In this document: positions 16,602-26,353 of the stretch, in pieces | Layout: every line of letters begins with the position of its first letter | Position numbering within the stretch: position 1 is the first letter of the stretch | Assembly (NCBI GenBank): GCA_036824045.1 | Contig: DAITAZ010000008.1 | Location: 1 to 64,000 of the forward strand | Reading direction: 5' to 3' | Length of the DNA stretch: 64,000 bases | Origin: DAITAZ01 sp036824045 | GTDB lineage: Bacteria > Pseudomonadota > Gammaproteobacteria > Burkholderiales > Rhodocyclaceae | Translations under genes and position numbers: made by a program | The notes under the pieces: model-generated | Told to the model about the DNA's origin: nothing | Database searches by the model: none | The model's input: only the letters and a program-made list of their open reading frames with translations

Positions 16602-17033
16602 ATGAGCACGCCCTGCAGCCACACCGAGTTCAGCACGCCTCTCCTTCTGGTGGACGACAACGCCATCAACCGGGAACTGATCATCGCCTGCCTGGACGGC
16701 CTGCCCTACGCCATCACCATTGCCGAGAACGGCGCCGAAGCCCTGAAGCATTTCAACGCCACCCAGTTCGGCATGGTGCTCATGGACGTGCAGATGCCGG
16801 TCATGGACGGACTGGAAGCCACCCGCCAGATCCGCCGCATCGAGCAACTGGAGCACCGCCCGCACACCCCCATCATGGGCGTGACCGCCAACGCCAGCCC
16901 TGCCGACCAGGCCGCCGGCTTCGACGCGGGCATGGACGACTTCATGGCCAAGCCCATCCGCTTCAAGGAACTGGTCACCCGGGTGGAGCGCTGGACTCGG
17001 CTGTCGCCCCCCTCCACCGCTTCGGCGGCCTAA
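16602..17033 (+). CDS. Free-standing receiver (CheY-like) response regulator
   Basis: 143 residues, essentially one REC domain: acidic pair D18/D19, phosphoacceptor D62 in MDVQMPVMDG, T95 in GVTANA and K117 in MAKPIRF. There is no DNA-binding or enzymatic output domain, so it must act by protein contact or relay phosphate. It is the last gene of the binding-protein/kinase cassette. Its stop overlaps that of the convergent methyltransferase gene. Confidence 0.88.
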   Translation: MSTPCSHTEFSTPLLLVDDNAINRELIIACLDGLPYAITIAENGAEALKHFNATQFGMVLMDVQMPVMDGLEATRQIRRIEQLEHRPHTPIMGVTANASPADQAAGFDAGMDDFMAKPIRFKELVTRVERWTRLSPPSTASAA

Positions 17034-18154
17034 GGCGCCGCCCGCCCCAGCCGCCACAGGCTGGTCACCTCCCGGGAGCGGGCCGCGAACAGCGGGTCGC
17101 TCCGGTCAAACGCCTTGCCGTGGCGCGGCCGCGTGTCCAGCCGCCCGAGCACCACCAGCCCCGCCCCGGAGATCCAGTCCAGCAACTGCGCCCGCGGGCG
17201 CAAGCCCAAGTGTTCCGCCAGATCCGACAGGATCAGCCAGCCCTCGCCACCCGGCTCCAGCCGCGCCGCCAACCCGGCCAGAAAGCCCCGCAGCATGCGG
17301 CTTTCCGGGTCGTACACCGCGTGCTCCAGGGCGGAACTGGGCCGCCCAGGCAGCCAGGGCGGATTGCACACCAGCAGCGGCGCCCGCCCGGGCGGAAACA
17401 GATCCGCCTGCACCACCTGCACCCGCTCCGCCCAGCCCAGCCGGGCCAGATTCTCCCGGGCGCAGGCCAGGGCGCGGGGCTCCTGGTCCGTCGCCACCAC
17501 CTGCGCCACCCCCCGCCTGGCCAGCAGCGCCGCCAGTACGCCGGTGCCGGTACCGATGTCGAACGCGCGGGTGGTCGCCGGCAAGGGCGCCTGGGCCACC
17601 AGGTCCACGTACTCCCCCCGCACCGGCGAAAACACCCCGTAGTGCGGGTGGATGCGGGCCCCCAGCGCCGGAATCTCCACCCCGTTCTTGCGCCACTCGT
17701 GGGCGCCGATCAGGCCAAGCAGGGTCCGCAGGGACAACACCAGCGCCCCGGGGCACGGGCCCCACGCTTCCTCACAGGCTGCGCGCACCGCCGGCGCCCG
17801 CCGCAAGGCGATGTGGTACTCCGCCTCCAGCGGGATCAGCACCGCCCCCAGGATGCGCGCCCGCTGGGCCTGGGCCATGCGGTGCAGGTGGAAAGCCTCG
17901 CTCGGGCTCGCCGCCGGACGCGGCTTCTTCTGCGCCCGGCGCCCCACCGCCTGCAGCAACTGGCGGGCGTTCTGGAAATCCCCCCGCCAGAGGATGGCCG
18001 TGCCCTCGCATGCCAGGCGGTAGGCCGCGTCCGCGGTCAGCGTATCGTCCGCCACCACCACCCGCTTCGGCGGCACCACCCCGCCCTCGGAACGCCACAA
18101 GGCGTGGCGCGCCCCCCCGGCTTCAGTCCAGTGGATTTCAGGCGTATCGGTCAT
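17030..18154 (-). CDS. Class I SAM-dependent methyltransferase (small-domain/HemK-like)
   Basis: 374 residues from ATG 18154. The C-terminal half is a Rossmann methyltransferase with the SAM loop FDIGTGTGVLAALLA and the catalytic-type NPPW motif (LVCNPPWLP) of N-methyltransferases. The N-terminal part is not recognised. The substrate could be a nucleic acid or protein side chain. It lies 63 bases after the hupV stop on the same strand and could be the last gene of that transcript, though no link to hydrogenase is known. Confidence 0.75.
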   Translation of the reverse strand: MTDTPEIHWTEAGGARHALWRSEGGVVPPKRVVVADDTLTADAAYRLACEGTAILWRGDFQNARQLLQAVGRRAQKKPRPAASPSEAFHLHRMAQAQRARILGAVLIPLEAEYHIALRRAPAVRAACEEAWGPCPGALVLSLRTLLGLIGAHEWRKNGVEIPALGARIHPHYGVFSPVRGEYVDLVAQAPLPATTRAFDIGTGTGVLAALLARRGVAQVVATDQEPRALACARENLARLGWAERVQVVQADLFPPGRAPLLVCNPPWLPGRPSSALEHAVYDPESRMLRGFLAGLAARLEPGGEGWLILSDLAEHLGLRPRAQLLDWISGAGLVVLGRLDTRPRHGKAFDRSDPLFAARSREVTSLWRLGRAAP

Positions 18155-18217
18155 GGCGGCGGGCTCGGTGGCGGGATGGGGCGGGAGTATGCCGCGTCCT
18201 GTCACCAGGCGACCAGT

Positions 18218-19675
18218 TCAATGCACCGTGCACACCATGCACGGGTCAAATGAGCGGACCACATGTTGTATCGCCGGCGGCAGGGGAGCGCCGAGGGGGC
18301 ACTCCAGGCCGACCAGGGCGGCCTCCAGGGGGCCGGGCGTGCCTGCGGCATCACGGGGCGAGAAGTTCCAGGTGGTGGGGGCGATGATCTGGTAGCTGTG
18401 CAGCCGGCCGCGGCGCAGGGTGAGCCAGTGGCCCAGCCCGCCCCGGGCGGCTTCCACCAGACCGGCGGCGCTGCCTTCGTCCGGCAGTTGCACCGGCAGG
18501 CAGAAGGGCTCGCCGGGCTCGATGGCCTGCGCCCAACGCTCCATGGCCGGGATCAACCGGGCCAGCTCCAGCAGGCGGGCCACCACACGGGCAAAGACGT
18601 TGCCGCCGTCGGCGGCGAGTTCCCGGATCAGTGGATGGCCGTCCACCATCTGCCGGGCGAGGGCGCCGACTTCCATGGTCATGCCCCGCCAGCGGGGGGC
18701 TTTGCACCAGGTGTAGGCACCGGGCTTGTCGGCGTCTGGCAGGGTTTCGCCCCGCAGGGGATGCAGTGGGTCCACCGGGCCGCCCAGCCAGGCGTGGGAA
18801 AGGTCCTCGCGGATGGCGGTTTCCTCCACGGGCAGCACCGTGCCATCCCAGACGCCCGGCGCAAACAGCGCGCCTTCGGCCAGCGGGTGGCCTCCGAAGC
18901 TGAGGTAACGGCCCGGACCCCGGCCCAGCCCGGCCAGCCCGAGGTCCCGGGCAATCTCGCAGAACAGCCGGAAATCGCTCGCGGCAGCGGGCCGGGCGCC
19001 GCACCAGGCTTCCAGTTGGGCAACGCTGTCCAGGGCGGCAATGACTTCCAGCGCGTCGCCGAAGAGATGGCGCTCCAGCCAACCCCGGAACTGGCGCAAC
19101 AGGGCGATCGCCCGGATTTGTTCGGAAGCCCCCATCGGCTGGGAGGTGCCGCCGGGCTGGAAGGCCAGGGTGTGGGGCCATTTGCCCGCCAGCAGGCCCA
19201 TCAGCTTGAGGAACTCGACCCGGGCTGGCAGGGCCTGCGCCGTGGCGGAGCCGGTGATGGCCTTGAAGCGGGCGGCGGCGGCGGCGAACCAGGGCCGCCC
19301 GGCGTAGTCCGCCCGGGCGAAATCCGGCATGAAGAACAGGTAGAAGTGGCTGAAATGGTCAGCCAGGTTTTCCGCCCCGTGAGCCAAGGCGCCGGCGTAG
19401 CGGCCGTTGGGCGGCGGTTCGGCACCTGCCAGCGCCGCCAGCGCGGCGGCGGCGGCGGCGGACTGGGAGACCGAGCAGATGCCACAGATGCGGGGTACCA
19501 GCACCAGCGCATCAAGGGCCGGCTTGCCCTGCAGGATCTGCTCGAAGCCGCGGTAGAGGGGCGAATTCACCCGCGCGGCGGCGACGCGCCCGTTCACCAT
19601 ATCCAGGCTCACCTCCAGATCCCCTTCCACGCGGTTGAAGGGACCCACCACGCGGGTCTGCGGCCGGTCGCTCAT
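18218..19675 (-). CDS. hupV: HupV/HoxC, large subunit of the regulatory (H2-sensing) [NiFe]-hydrogenase
   Basis: 485 residues. The active-site Cys pairs are RICGIC (C64, C67) and DPCMVCTVH (C479, C482). The protein ends exactly at that His, with no C-terminal peptide, as in the H2-sensing HupV/HoxC group. It therefore needs no endopeptidase, although HypA-F are still required. With HupU it detects H2 in the cytoplasm and controls HupT. ATG 19675 overlaps the hupU stop (ATGA); the longer upstream frame is an artefact inside hupU. Confidence 0.93.
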   Translation of the reverse strand: MSDRPQTRVVGPFNRVEGDLEVSLDMVNGRVAAARVNSPLYRGFEQILQGKPALDALVLVPRICGICSVSQSAAAAAALAALAGAEPPPNGRYAGALAHGAENLADHFSHFYLFFMPDFARADYAGRPWFAAAAARFKAITGSATAQALPARVEFLKLMGLLAGKWPHTLAFQPGGTSQPMGASEQIRAIALLRQFRGWLERHLFGDALEVIAALDSVAQLEAWCGARPAAASDFRLFCEIARDLGLAGLGRGPGRYLSFGGHPLAEGALFAPGVWDGTVLPVEETAIREDLSHAWLGGPVDPLHPLRGETLPDADKPGAYTWCKAPRWRGMTMEVGALARQMVDGHPLIRELAADGGNVFARVVARLLELARLIPAMERWAQAIEPGEPFCLPVQLPDEGSAAGLVEAARGGLGHWLTLRRGRLHSYQIIAPTTWNFSPRDAAGTPGPLEAALVGLECPLGAPLPPAIQHVVRSFDPCMVCTVH

Positions 19676-20667
19676 TTCAGCCCCGTTTTGCGCACCGCCG
19701 GCGGGATCACCGTGTGATCGCGCACCGCGTTCTCCCGCACCCGGGCCGGGGTGGCGGACTTGGACAAGGCGGCCAGGGCCACGAACCAGGCCTTGGGCAT
19801 GTCGGAGGGCAGGCCGATGGGAATGCCGGCGATCTTGGGGGTTTCCGAGAACGGGTGACCCGGTTCCTCGAAGCCCGGCTCGGTGCAACTGATGCAGGCG
19901 TAGCCGCCATTGGTGCACGAGCCGGTGCCGTTCCAGGGGCGGGTGTTGCAGTCGGCGTGGGCCTGGGTGCCCTTGCAACCCATGTTTTCCATCAGGCAGC
20001 CCTGGTCCGAGGGTTTCACCGCGCTGGCCTTGAACTCGTAGTACTCGTTGCGGGAGCAGCCGTGATGCACCAGTTGGTCGGCGTAAAAGCGGGGCCGGGC
20101 GAGACTGTCCAGGTCCTTCTCGCCGAAGCGGCCCAGGGCCAGCAGCAGCAGGGTTTCGAGCACCCAGCCCGGGTGGGTGGGGCAACCCGCGACGTTGATC
20201 ACCGGCAGGCCGGCGCCGGAACGGTAGGCCGAGCCCAGCAGCCCGCCAGCCTGCTCGCCTTCGTACTGCAGGCCGCAGGCATCGGTGGGATTCACCCCTG
20301 CCGCCGTCACCCCGCCGAAGGCTGCGCAGGTGCCCACCGCCACGGTGTAGCGCGCCCGGCCAGCCAGCACCCGTGCCCAGTGAATCAACGGACGCCCCGT
20401 GCCCGACAGCATGTGAAAGCGCCCGCTACCGCCGGGCCCCCGCAACAGGGAGCCCTCCACGCACAGCAGGTCCAGGGGCAAGCGGCCGTCCGCGCAGGCT
20501 TCCAGCACGGCCAGCGCTTCCTCCGCCGTCTCCTCCGACAGGCTCGGATGCCACAGCAGGCGGATGCCCGCGCTGGCGAGCATGCCCGGCAGATCGCCCA
20601 CCTCGGCGCACAGGAGCGACATGGTGCAGCCACCGCAGCCGCCGGACTGGAGCCAGAGCAGATTCAT
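19672..20667 (-). CDS. hupU: HupU/HoxB, small subunit of the regulatory [NiFe]-hydrogenase
   Basis: 331 residues from ATG 20667; a GTG at 20673 overlapping the hoxA stop is equally possible. It starts directly with the proximal-cluster motif WLQSGGCGGC, so the Tat signal of exported hydrogenases is missing, as expected for a cytoplasmic sensor. Other cluster ligands are in VGTCAAFGG, GCPTHP, HHGCSRN, GCLMENMGC and the distal CNTRPWNGTGSC / ACISC. It carries electrons from the HupV active site. Encoded between hoxA and hupV. Confidence 0.93.
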   Translation of the reverse strand: MNLLWLQSGGCGGCTMSLLCAEVGDLPGMLASAGIRLLWHPSLSEETAEEALAVLEACADGRLPLDLLCVEGSLLRGPGGSGRFHMLSGTGRPLIHWARVLAGRARYTVAVGTCAAFGGVTAAGVNPTDACGLQYEGEQAGGLLGSAYRSGAGLPVINVAGCPTHPGWVLETLLLLALGRFGEKDLDSLARPRFYADQLVHHGCSRNEYYEFKASAVKPSDQGCLMENMGCKGTQAHADCNTRPWNGTGSCTNGGYACISCTEPGFEEPGHPFSETPKIAGIPIGLPSDMPKAWFVALAALSKSATPARVRENAVRDHTVIPPAVRKTGLK

Positions 20668-20669
20668 GC

Positions 20670-22129
<1,460 letters not shown>

Positions 22130-22133
<4 letters not shown>

Positions 22134-23863
22134 GCGGGGCTCCCGATTGCCGGCGCCACCCAGCCCAGGTCCCGATGCCGGGCCAGATGCCGCGGCGTCC
22201 AGGAATGGGGGGTCTTGAACACGAAATGGTAACGGGCCACGTGGTAGCTGGGATCGAAGCCGTAGAAATTGCGGCGCATCATGGCGAGTTCTTCCTCTCT
22301 GTAAGCCGCCAGCGGTCTGGCCGCCTCGTCGGCGGCGCGGGTGGCGGCCTTGGCGGCGACCCGCCCGGCGTAGTCCGGCGCGGTCGCCAGCGCCTGCGCC
22401 CGCCGCGCCAGTTCAGCCTCGAACGCGGCCCGGTCGTGGCCGAACACCGCATCCAGCAAACCCAGCGCCTGCGCCCGCCCCGCGCCCAGGGGCAGCCGGT
22501 CGCCCAGGATGCGGGCGCCGGTCTCACGGCCCACCCGGCGCGGCAACAGGTAGGTCCAGTATTCGGAGCCGTACAGGTTGCCCATGTTCTTGTAGTGGGG
22601 GTTGAGGATCACGCCCGCCCGCGCCCACACCGCGTCCGCCGCCAGGGCGAGGAAGCAGCCGCCCGCGCCCGCATTGCCCCGCAGCGCCGCCACGGTGAGC
22701 CGGTCCGTCATCTGCAGGAGGGCGAGGCAGACGTCGTTCATGGCGTTGATGTTGGCCCAGGATTCATCCGCCGGCGAGGCCGCCGCCTCGATGGTGTTGA
22801 GGTGGATGCCGTTGGACCAGAAATCCGCCCCGCCCGTGAGCACCAGCACCCGGGTGGGCCGGCTGCGGGCGAATTCCAGCGCCAACCGCAGGCGCCGGCA
22901 CTGGGCGGTGCTCATGGCCCCGTTGTAGAACTCGAAACTGAGATAGCCCACCGCCCCTTCTTCCCGGTAGCGCAGCTCGGCCCATTCCGCCTCCGGGCGA
23001 TCCTGCAGGCTGGCCGCCCACTCGGGCAACGCCGCTGCCTCGCCGGCAAAGGCCGTGGTGGCGGGCAGCTTGACCGGCACCGGGGCGTCGTCCCGGCGCA
23101 CATGGCCGATCCACAGGGCGCCGTCCACGGTCGCCCGCAGCAGCGCCCCGTCGCGCCGGGCCACGACCTCCCCTGGCCGGGCGCCCGCCACGGGCGGATG
23201 AGGGTGAGCGTCGAACAGCCGGCAAGGCTGGCCGAACAGTTCGCTCGCCACGCCCGGGAAGCCATCCGCCGCCCGGATGCGGGCAAGCAGGGTGGCCGTG
23301 TCGTCCCGCGTCCAGTCGAGGGCCCGGTCCGCCTGACGCATCAGGGGATGGAACGTGCCGCAGCAGCTCGCCTCCGCCAGCGGCGTCGGTTGCCAGTGCC
23401 CCGCTCGCCAATCGGGCACCTGCGCCAACGCGGCCAGCACCGCGCGCACCGCCGCCTCGGTCACCTCGTTGCGATACAGGCTGGCCTTGGTGGCGGGCCG
23501 CATGGGGAAGCGGGCCGCCGCCCAGATGGGGCCCGCATCCATTTCCGCTTCGGCCTGGAGCACGGTCACGCCCCACTCGGCTTCGCCCCGGTGGATGGCC
23601 CAGTCCAGAGCCGAAGGCCCCCGGTCGCCGGGTACGCCCGGATGCACGATCAGGCACAGATGCCGCTGCCAGATGCCGGCCGGGATGGCCCGCTTGAGAA
23701 AGGGCGCCAGCACCACGTCCGGGCCGAAGGCGGCCACCGCCTCCTCCGCCACCCGGTCGTTGATGTCGAACTCCACGGACAACGTGTGGCCCTGGCTGGC
23801 CAGCTCGTCGTAGAGCCGCTGGGTCAGGCTGTTGAAGCTGTGGGTGAGCAGCAGGATGCGCAT
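22130..23863 (-). CDS. hypX: HypX/HoxX, CO-ligand synthesis for aerobic [NiFe] maturation
   Basis: 577 residues from ATG 23863. The N-terminal half resembles formyl-tetrahydrofolate hydrolase/formyltransferase (MRILLLTHSFNSLTQRLYDEL, then VHPGVPGDRGPSALDWAI). The C-terminal half is an enoyl-CoA hydratase/crotonase fold (LVLTGGADFWSNGIHLN, RGNAGAGGCFLALAADAVWA). HypX makes the active-site CO from formyl-THF through formyl-CoA when oxygen is present. Its presence therefore indicates that the hydrogenase is matured aerobically. It lies 7 bases after the hypE stop. Confidence 0.92.
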
Positions 23864-23870
23864 GGCGGGT

Positions 23871-24917
23871 TCAGCAGATGCGGGGCAGTTGTTCGCCGGA
23901 AAGCCAGTCCACCATGCGCCGGCCGCCAAAGGCGGTCTTCATCTGCACGAAGTGGTTGGCGTCTTCCACCACCTGGCCGATGAGCGCTGCCCGGGCACCC
24001 AGCGGGTGGCCCCGCAAGGCCGCCAGCAGGGCCTCGGCCTCCGGCTGCGGGCAGATGGCGATGAGCTTGCCCTCGTTGGCGATGTTGAGCGGGTCCAGGC
24101 CCAGGAACTCGCAGGCGGCGGCCACCTGGGGCGCAATGGGGATGGCGGCCTCGTCCAGCATCACGCCGACCCCGGACTGGTGGGCGATCTCGTTGAGGGT
24201 GGCCGCCAGACCGCCCCGGGTGGCATCCCGCAGCAGGCGCAGCCCCGGCGCCGCGGCGCAGGCAACGGCCGCCAGCTCGTGCAGGGCGGCGCTGTCGGAA
24301 CGGATCTCCGAATCGAACGCCAGGCTCTCCCGCTGGGCCATGATGGCCATGCCGTGGTCCCCCAGGGTGCCGGACACCAGCACCGCATCCCCCGGCCGGG
24401 CGTTGGCGCCGGAGAGATGGCGCCCCTCGGGCAGGGCGCCGACCCCGGTGGTGGTGATGAAGACCCCGTCGCCGTGGCCTTGCTCCACCACCTTGGTGTC
24501 GCCGGTCACCACCGGCACGCCGGCGGCCTTGGCCGCTCCCGCCATGCTGGCGACGATGCGCGCCAGATCCGCCAGCGGAAAGCCTTCTTCCAGGATGAAA
24601 CTGGCCGCCAGGTACAACGGCCGGGCGCCCATCACCGCCACGTCGTTGATCGTGCCGTGCACCGCCAGGCTGCCGATGTCGCCGCCAGGGAAGAACAGGG
24701 GGCTCACCACATGGGCGTCCGTGGCCATCACCAGCCGCTCGCCGGGTCCCGGCGCCGGCAGCACCGCGCCGTCGTCCCCCTGGCGCAGGTAGTCGTTGTC
24801 GAAGGCGCGGCCAAAGAGCTCGCTGATCAACTGGGCCATGGCCCGCCCGCCACCACCGTGGGAGAGATCCACCCGACCGCGTTTGATGTCGAGGGGTCGG
24901 ACGTAGTTTTCGCGCAT
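23871..24917 (-). CDS. hypE: HypE, dehydratase making the thiocyanate for CN- ligands
   Basis: 348 residues of the PurM/AIR-synthase-like ATPase fold: LSHGGGGRAMAQLI, QGDDGAVL, HGTINDVAVMGARP, VTGDTKVV and DATRGGL. It ends with the invariant PRIC, whose terminal Cys is carbamoylated by HypF and dehydrated to thiocyanate. ATG 24917 follows GAGA; the upstream in-frame start would prepend an unrelated stretch. It is 48 bases after hypD and before hypX. Confidence 0.95.
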   Translation of the reverse strand: MRENYVRPLDIKRGRVDLSHGGGGRAMAQLISELFGRAFDNDYLRQGDDGAVLPAPGPGERLVMATDAHVVSPLFFPGGDIGSLAVHGTINDVAVMGARPLYLAASFILEEGFPLADLARIVASMAGAAKAAGVPVVTGDTKVVEQGHGDGVFITTTGVGALPEGRHLSGANARPGDAVLVSGTLGDHGMAIMAQRESLAFDSEIRSDSAALHELAAVACAAAPGLRLLRDATRGGLAATLNEIAHQSGVGVMLDEAAIPIAPQVAAACEFLGLDPLNIANEGKLIAICPQPEAEALLAALRGHPLGARAALIGQVVEDANHFVQMKTAFGGRRMVDWLSGEQLPRIC

Positions 24918-24965
24918 GTTTCTCTCAGGCCAGGATTGGAAGGAAGGGAGAACAGCCCCAAGCAC

Positions 24966-26105
24966 TCAGGCCACCACCACCGGCACATCCTTGAACCGGC
25001 CGTAGGTGTAATGGGCGGCGCAGGCGCCTTCGGACGACACCATGCACGAGCCCATGGGGTTCTCGGGCGTGCAGACGGTGCCGAAGAGCTTGCAGTCGGT
25101 GGGCCGCTTCACGCCGCGCAGGATGGCGCCGCACTCGCAAGCCTTGTTGTCGGGCACGCCCGCGTACGCCAGCCCATAGCGCGCCTCGGCGTCGAAGGCC
25201 CGGTAGGCCGCGCGGATGCGCAACGCCGAATAGGGCACCTGCCCCAGGCCCCGCCACTCGAAGCTGCGGCGCAGCTCGAACACCTCGCTCACCAGGGCCT
25301 GGGCCTTGGTGTTGCCCTCGGCGGTGACGGCGCGGGTGAATTCGTTTTCCACCTCCGCCCGGCCCTCATTCACCTGCCGGATGAGCATGCGGATGGCCTG
25401 GACCACGTCCAGCGGCTCGAAGCCGGCGATCACCACCGGCTTGCGGTATTCCTCGGCAAAGAAGGCGTAGGGCCGGGAGCCGATGATGGTGGACACGTGC
25501 GCCGGGCCGATGAAACCGTCCAGCGGCACGGTGCCCAGTTCCCGCACCTCCGGGCTCTCCAGGATGGTCATGATGGCCGAGGGGGTGAGCACGTGGCAGC
25601 ACAGCACGCTGAAATTGCCCAGCCCTTCCGCGGCCGCCTGGCGCAGCACCAGCGCCGTGGGCGGCGTGGTGGTCTCGAAACCGATGGCGAAGAACACCAC
25701 CTGCCGCTGCGGCTCCCGCCGGGCCAGGGCCAGGGCGTCGGCCGCCGAGTACACCATGCGGATGTCGCCGCCCCGGGCCTTGGCCTTGAGCAGGGACAAG
25801 CCGCCCGAGGCCGGCACCCGCAGGGTGTCGCCATAGGTGCAGACGGTGACGCCCAATTCGAGGGCCAGGCGGATGGCCTGGTCCACCCGGCCGATGGGCA
25901 GCACGCACACCGGGCAGCCCGGACCATGAATCATGCGCACATTGGCCGGCAGCAGATCCGTCACGCCATAGCGGGAAATGGCGTGGGTGTGGCCGCCGCA
26001 GAATTCCATGAAGGCGTAGCGCCGGGCCGGGTCCGCCTCCCGCGCGATGGCGGCGGCCAGTCCCTTGGCCAGTTCGCCGTCACGGAACTCGTCCACGTAT
26101 TTCAC
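24966..26105 (-). CDS. hypD: HypD, scaffold for assembly of Fe(CN)2CO
   Basis: 379 residues starting at GTG 26105, which overlaps the hypC stop (GTGA). Conserved blocks are EFCGGHTHAI, HGPGCPVCVLP, and the C-terminal 4Fe-4S region CECGAILRGVKRPTDCKLFG followed by VCTPENPMGSCMVSSEGACAAHY. HypD binds HypC and receives CN- from HypE and CO derived from HypX before the iron unit is passed to the large subunit. Confidence 0.95.
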   Translation of the reverse strand: MKYVDEFRDGELAKGLAAAIAREADPARRYAFMEFCGGHTHAISRYGVTDLLPANVRMIHGPGCPVCVLPIGRVDQAIRLALELGVTVCTYGDTLRVPASGGLSLLKAKARGGDIRMVYSAADALALARREPQRQVVFFAIGFETTTPPTALVLRQAAAEGLGNFSVLCCHVLTPSAIMTILESPEVRELGTVPLDGFIGPAHVSTIIGSRPYAFFAEEYRKPVVIAGFEPLDVVQAIRMLIRQVNEGRAEVENEFTRAVTAEGNTKAQALVSEVFELRRSFEWRGLGQVPYSALRIRAAYRAFDAEARYGLAYAGVPDNKACECGAILRGVKRPTDCKLFGTVCTPENPMGSCMVSSEGACAAHYTYGRFKDVPVVVA

Positions 26106-26347
26106 TCACCGGCCTCCGCGGCGGCGGCCACACCCACCCCGGCCTCGGCAAACAGGGCCAGGGTGCGCGCGGCCTCTTCCGGGTCCAGCCGGGACAGCGC
26201 GTAGCCCACATGCACGATCACGTAGTCATCCACCTGCACGCCATCCACCAAAGCCAGGGAGATTTCCTTGCGCACGCCCCCCAGGTCCACCAGGGCCATG
26301 TCGCCTTCACGCAGTTCCGCCACCCGGGCGGGTATGGCCAGACACAT
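26102..26347 (-). CDS. hypC: HypC, iron-carrier chaperone
   Basis: 81 residues beginning MCLAIPARV, with the essential Cys2 and a conserved His (H46 in VIVHVGYALSRL). It carries the Fe(CN)2CO unit between HypD and the hydrogenase large subunit. The gene is squeezed between hypF (6-base gap) and hypD (4-base overlap). A paralogue, HupF, is encoded at 33508-33822. Confidence 0.95.
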   Translation of the reverse strand: MCLAIPARVAELREGDMALVDLGGVRKEISLALVDGVQVDDYVIVHVGYALSRLDPEEAARTLALFAEAGVGVAAAAEAGE

Positions 26348-26353
26348 CGCCAG

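Noticed and set aside
19676..20185. N-terminal extension of the hupV frame to 655 residues
   Set aside because: The extension lies out of frame inside hupU; the canonical start overlaps the hupU stop (ATGA).
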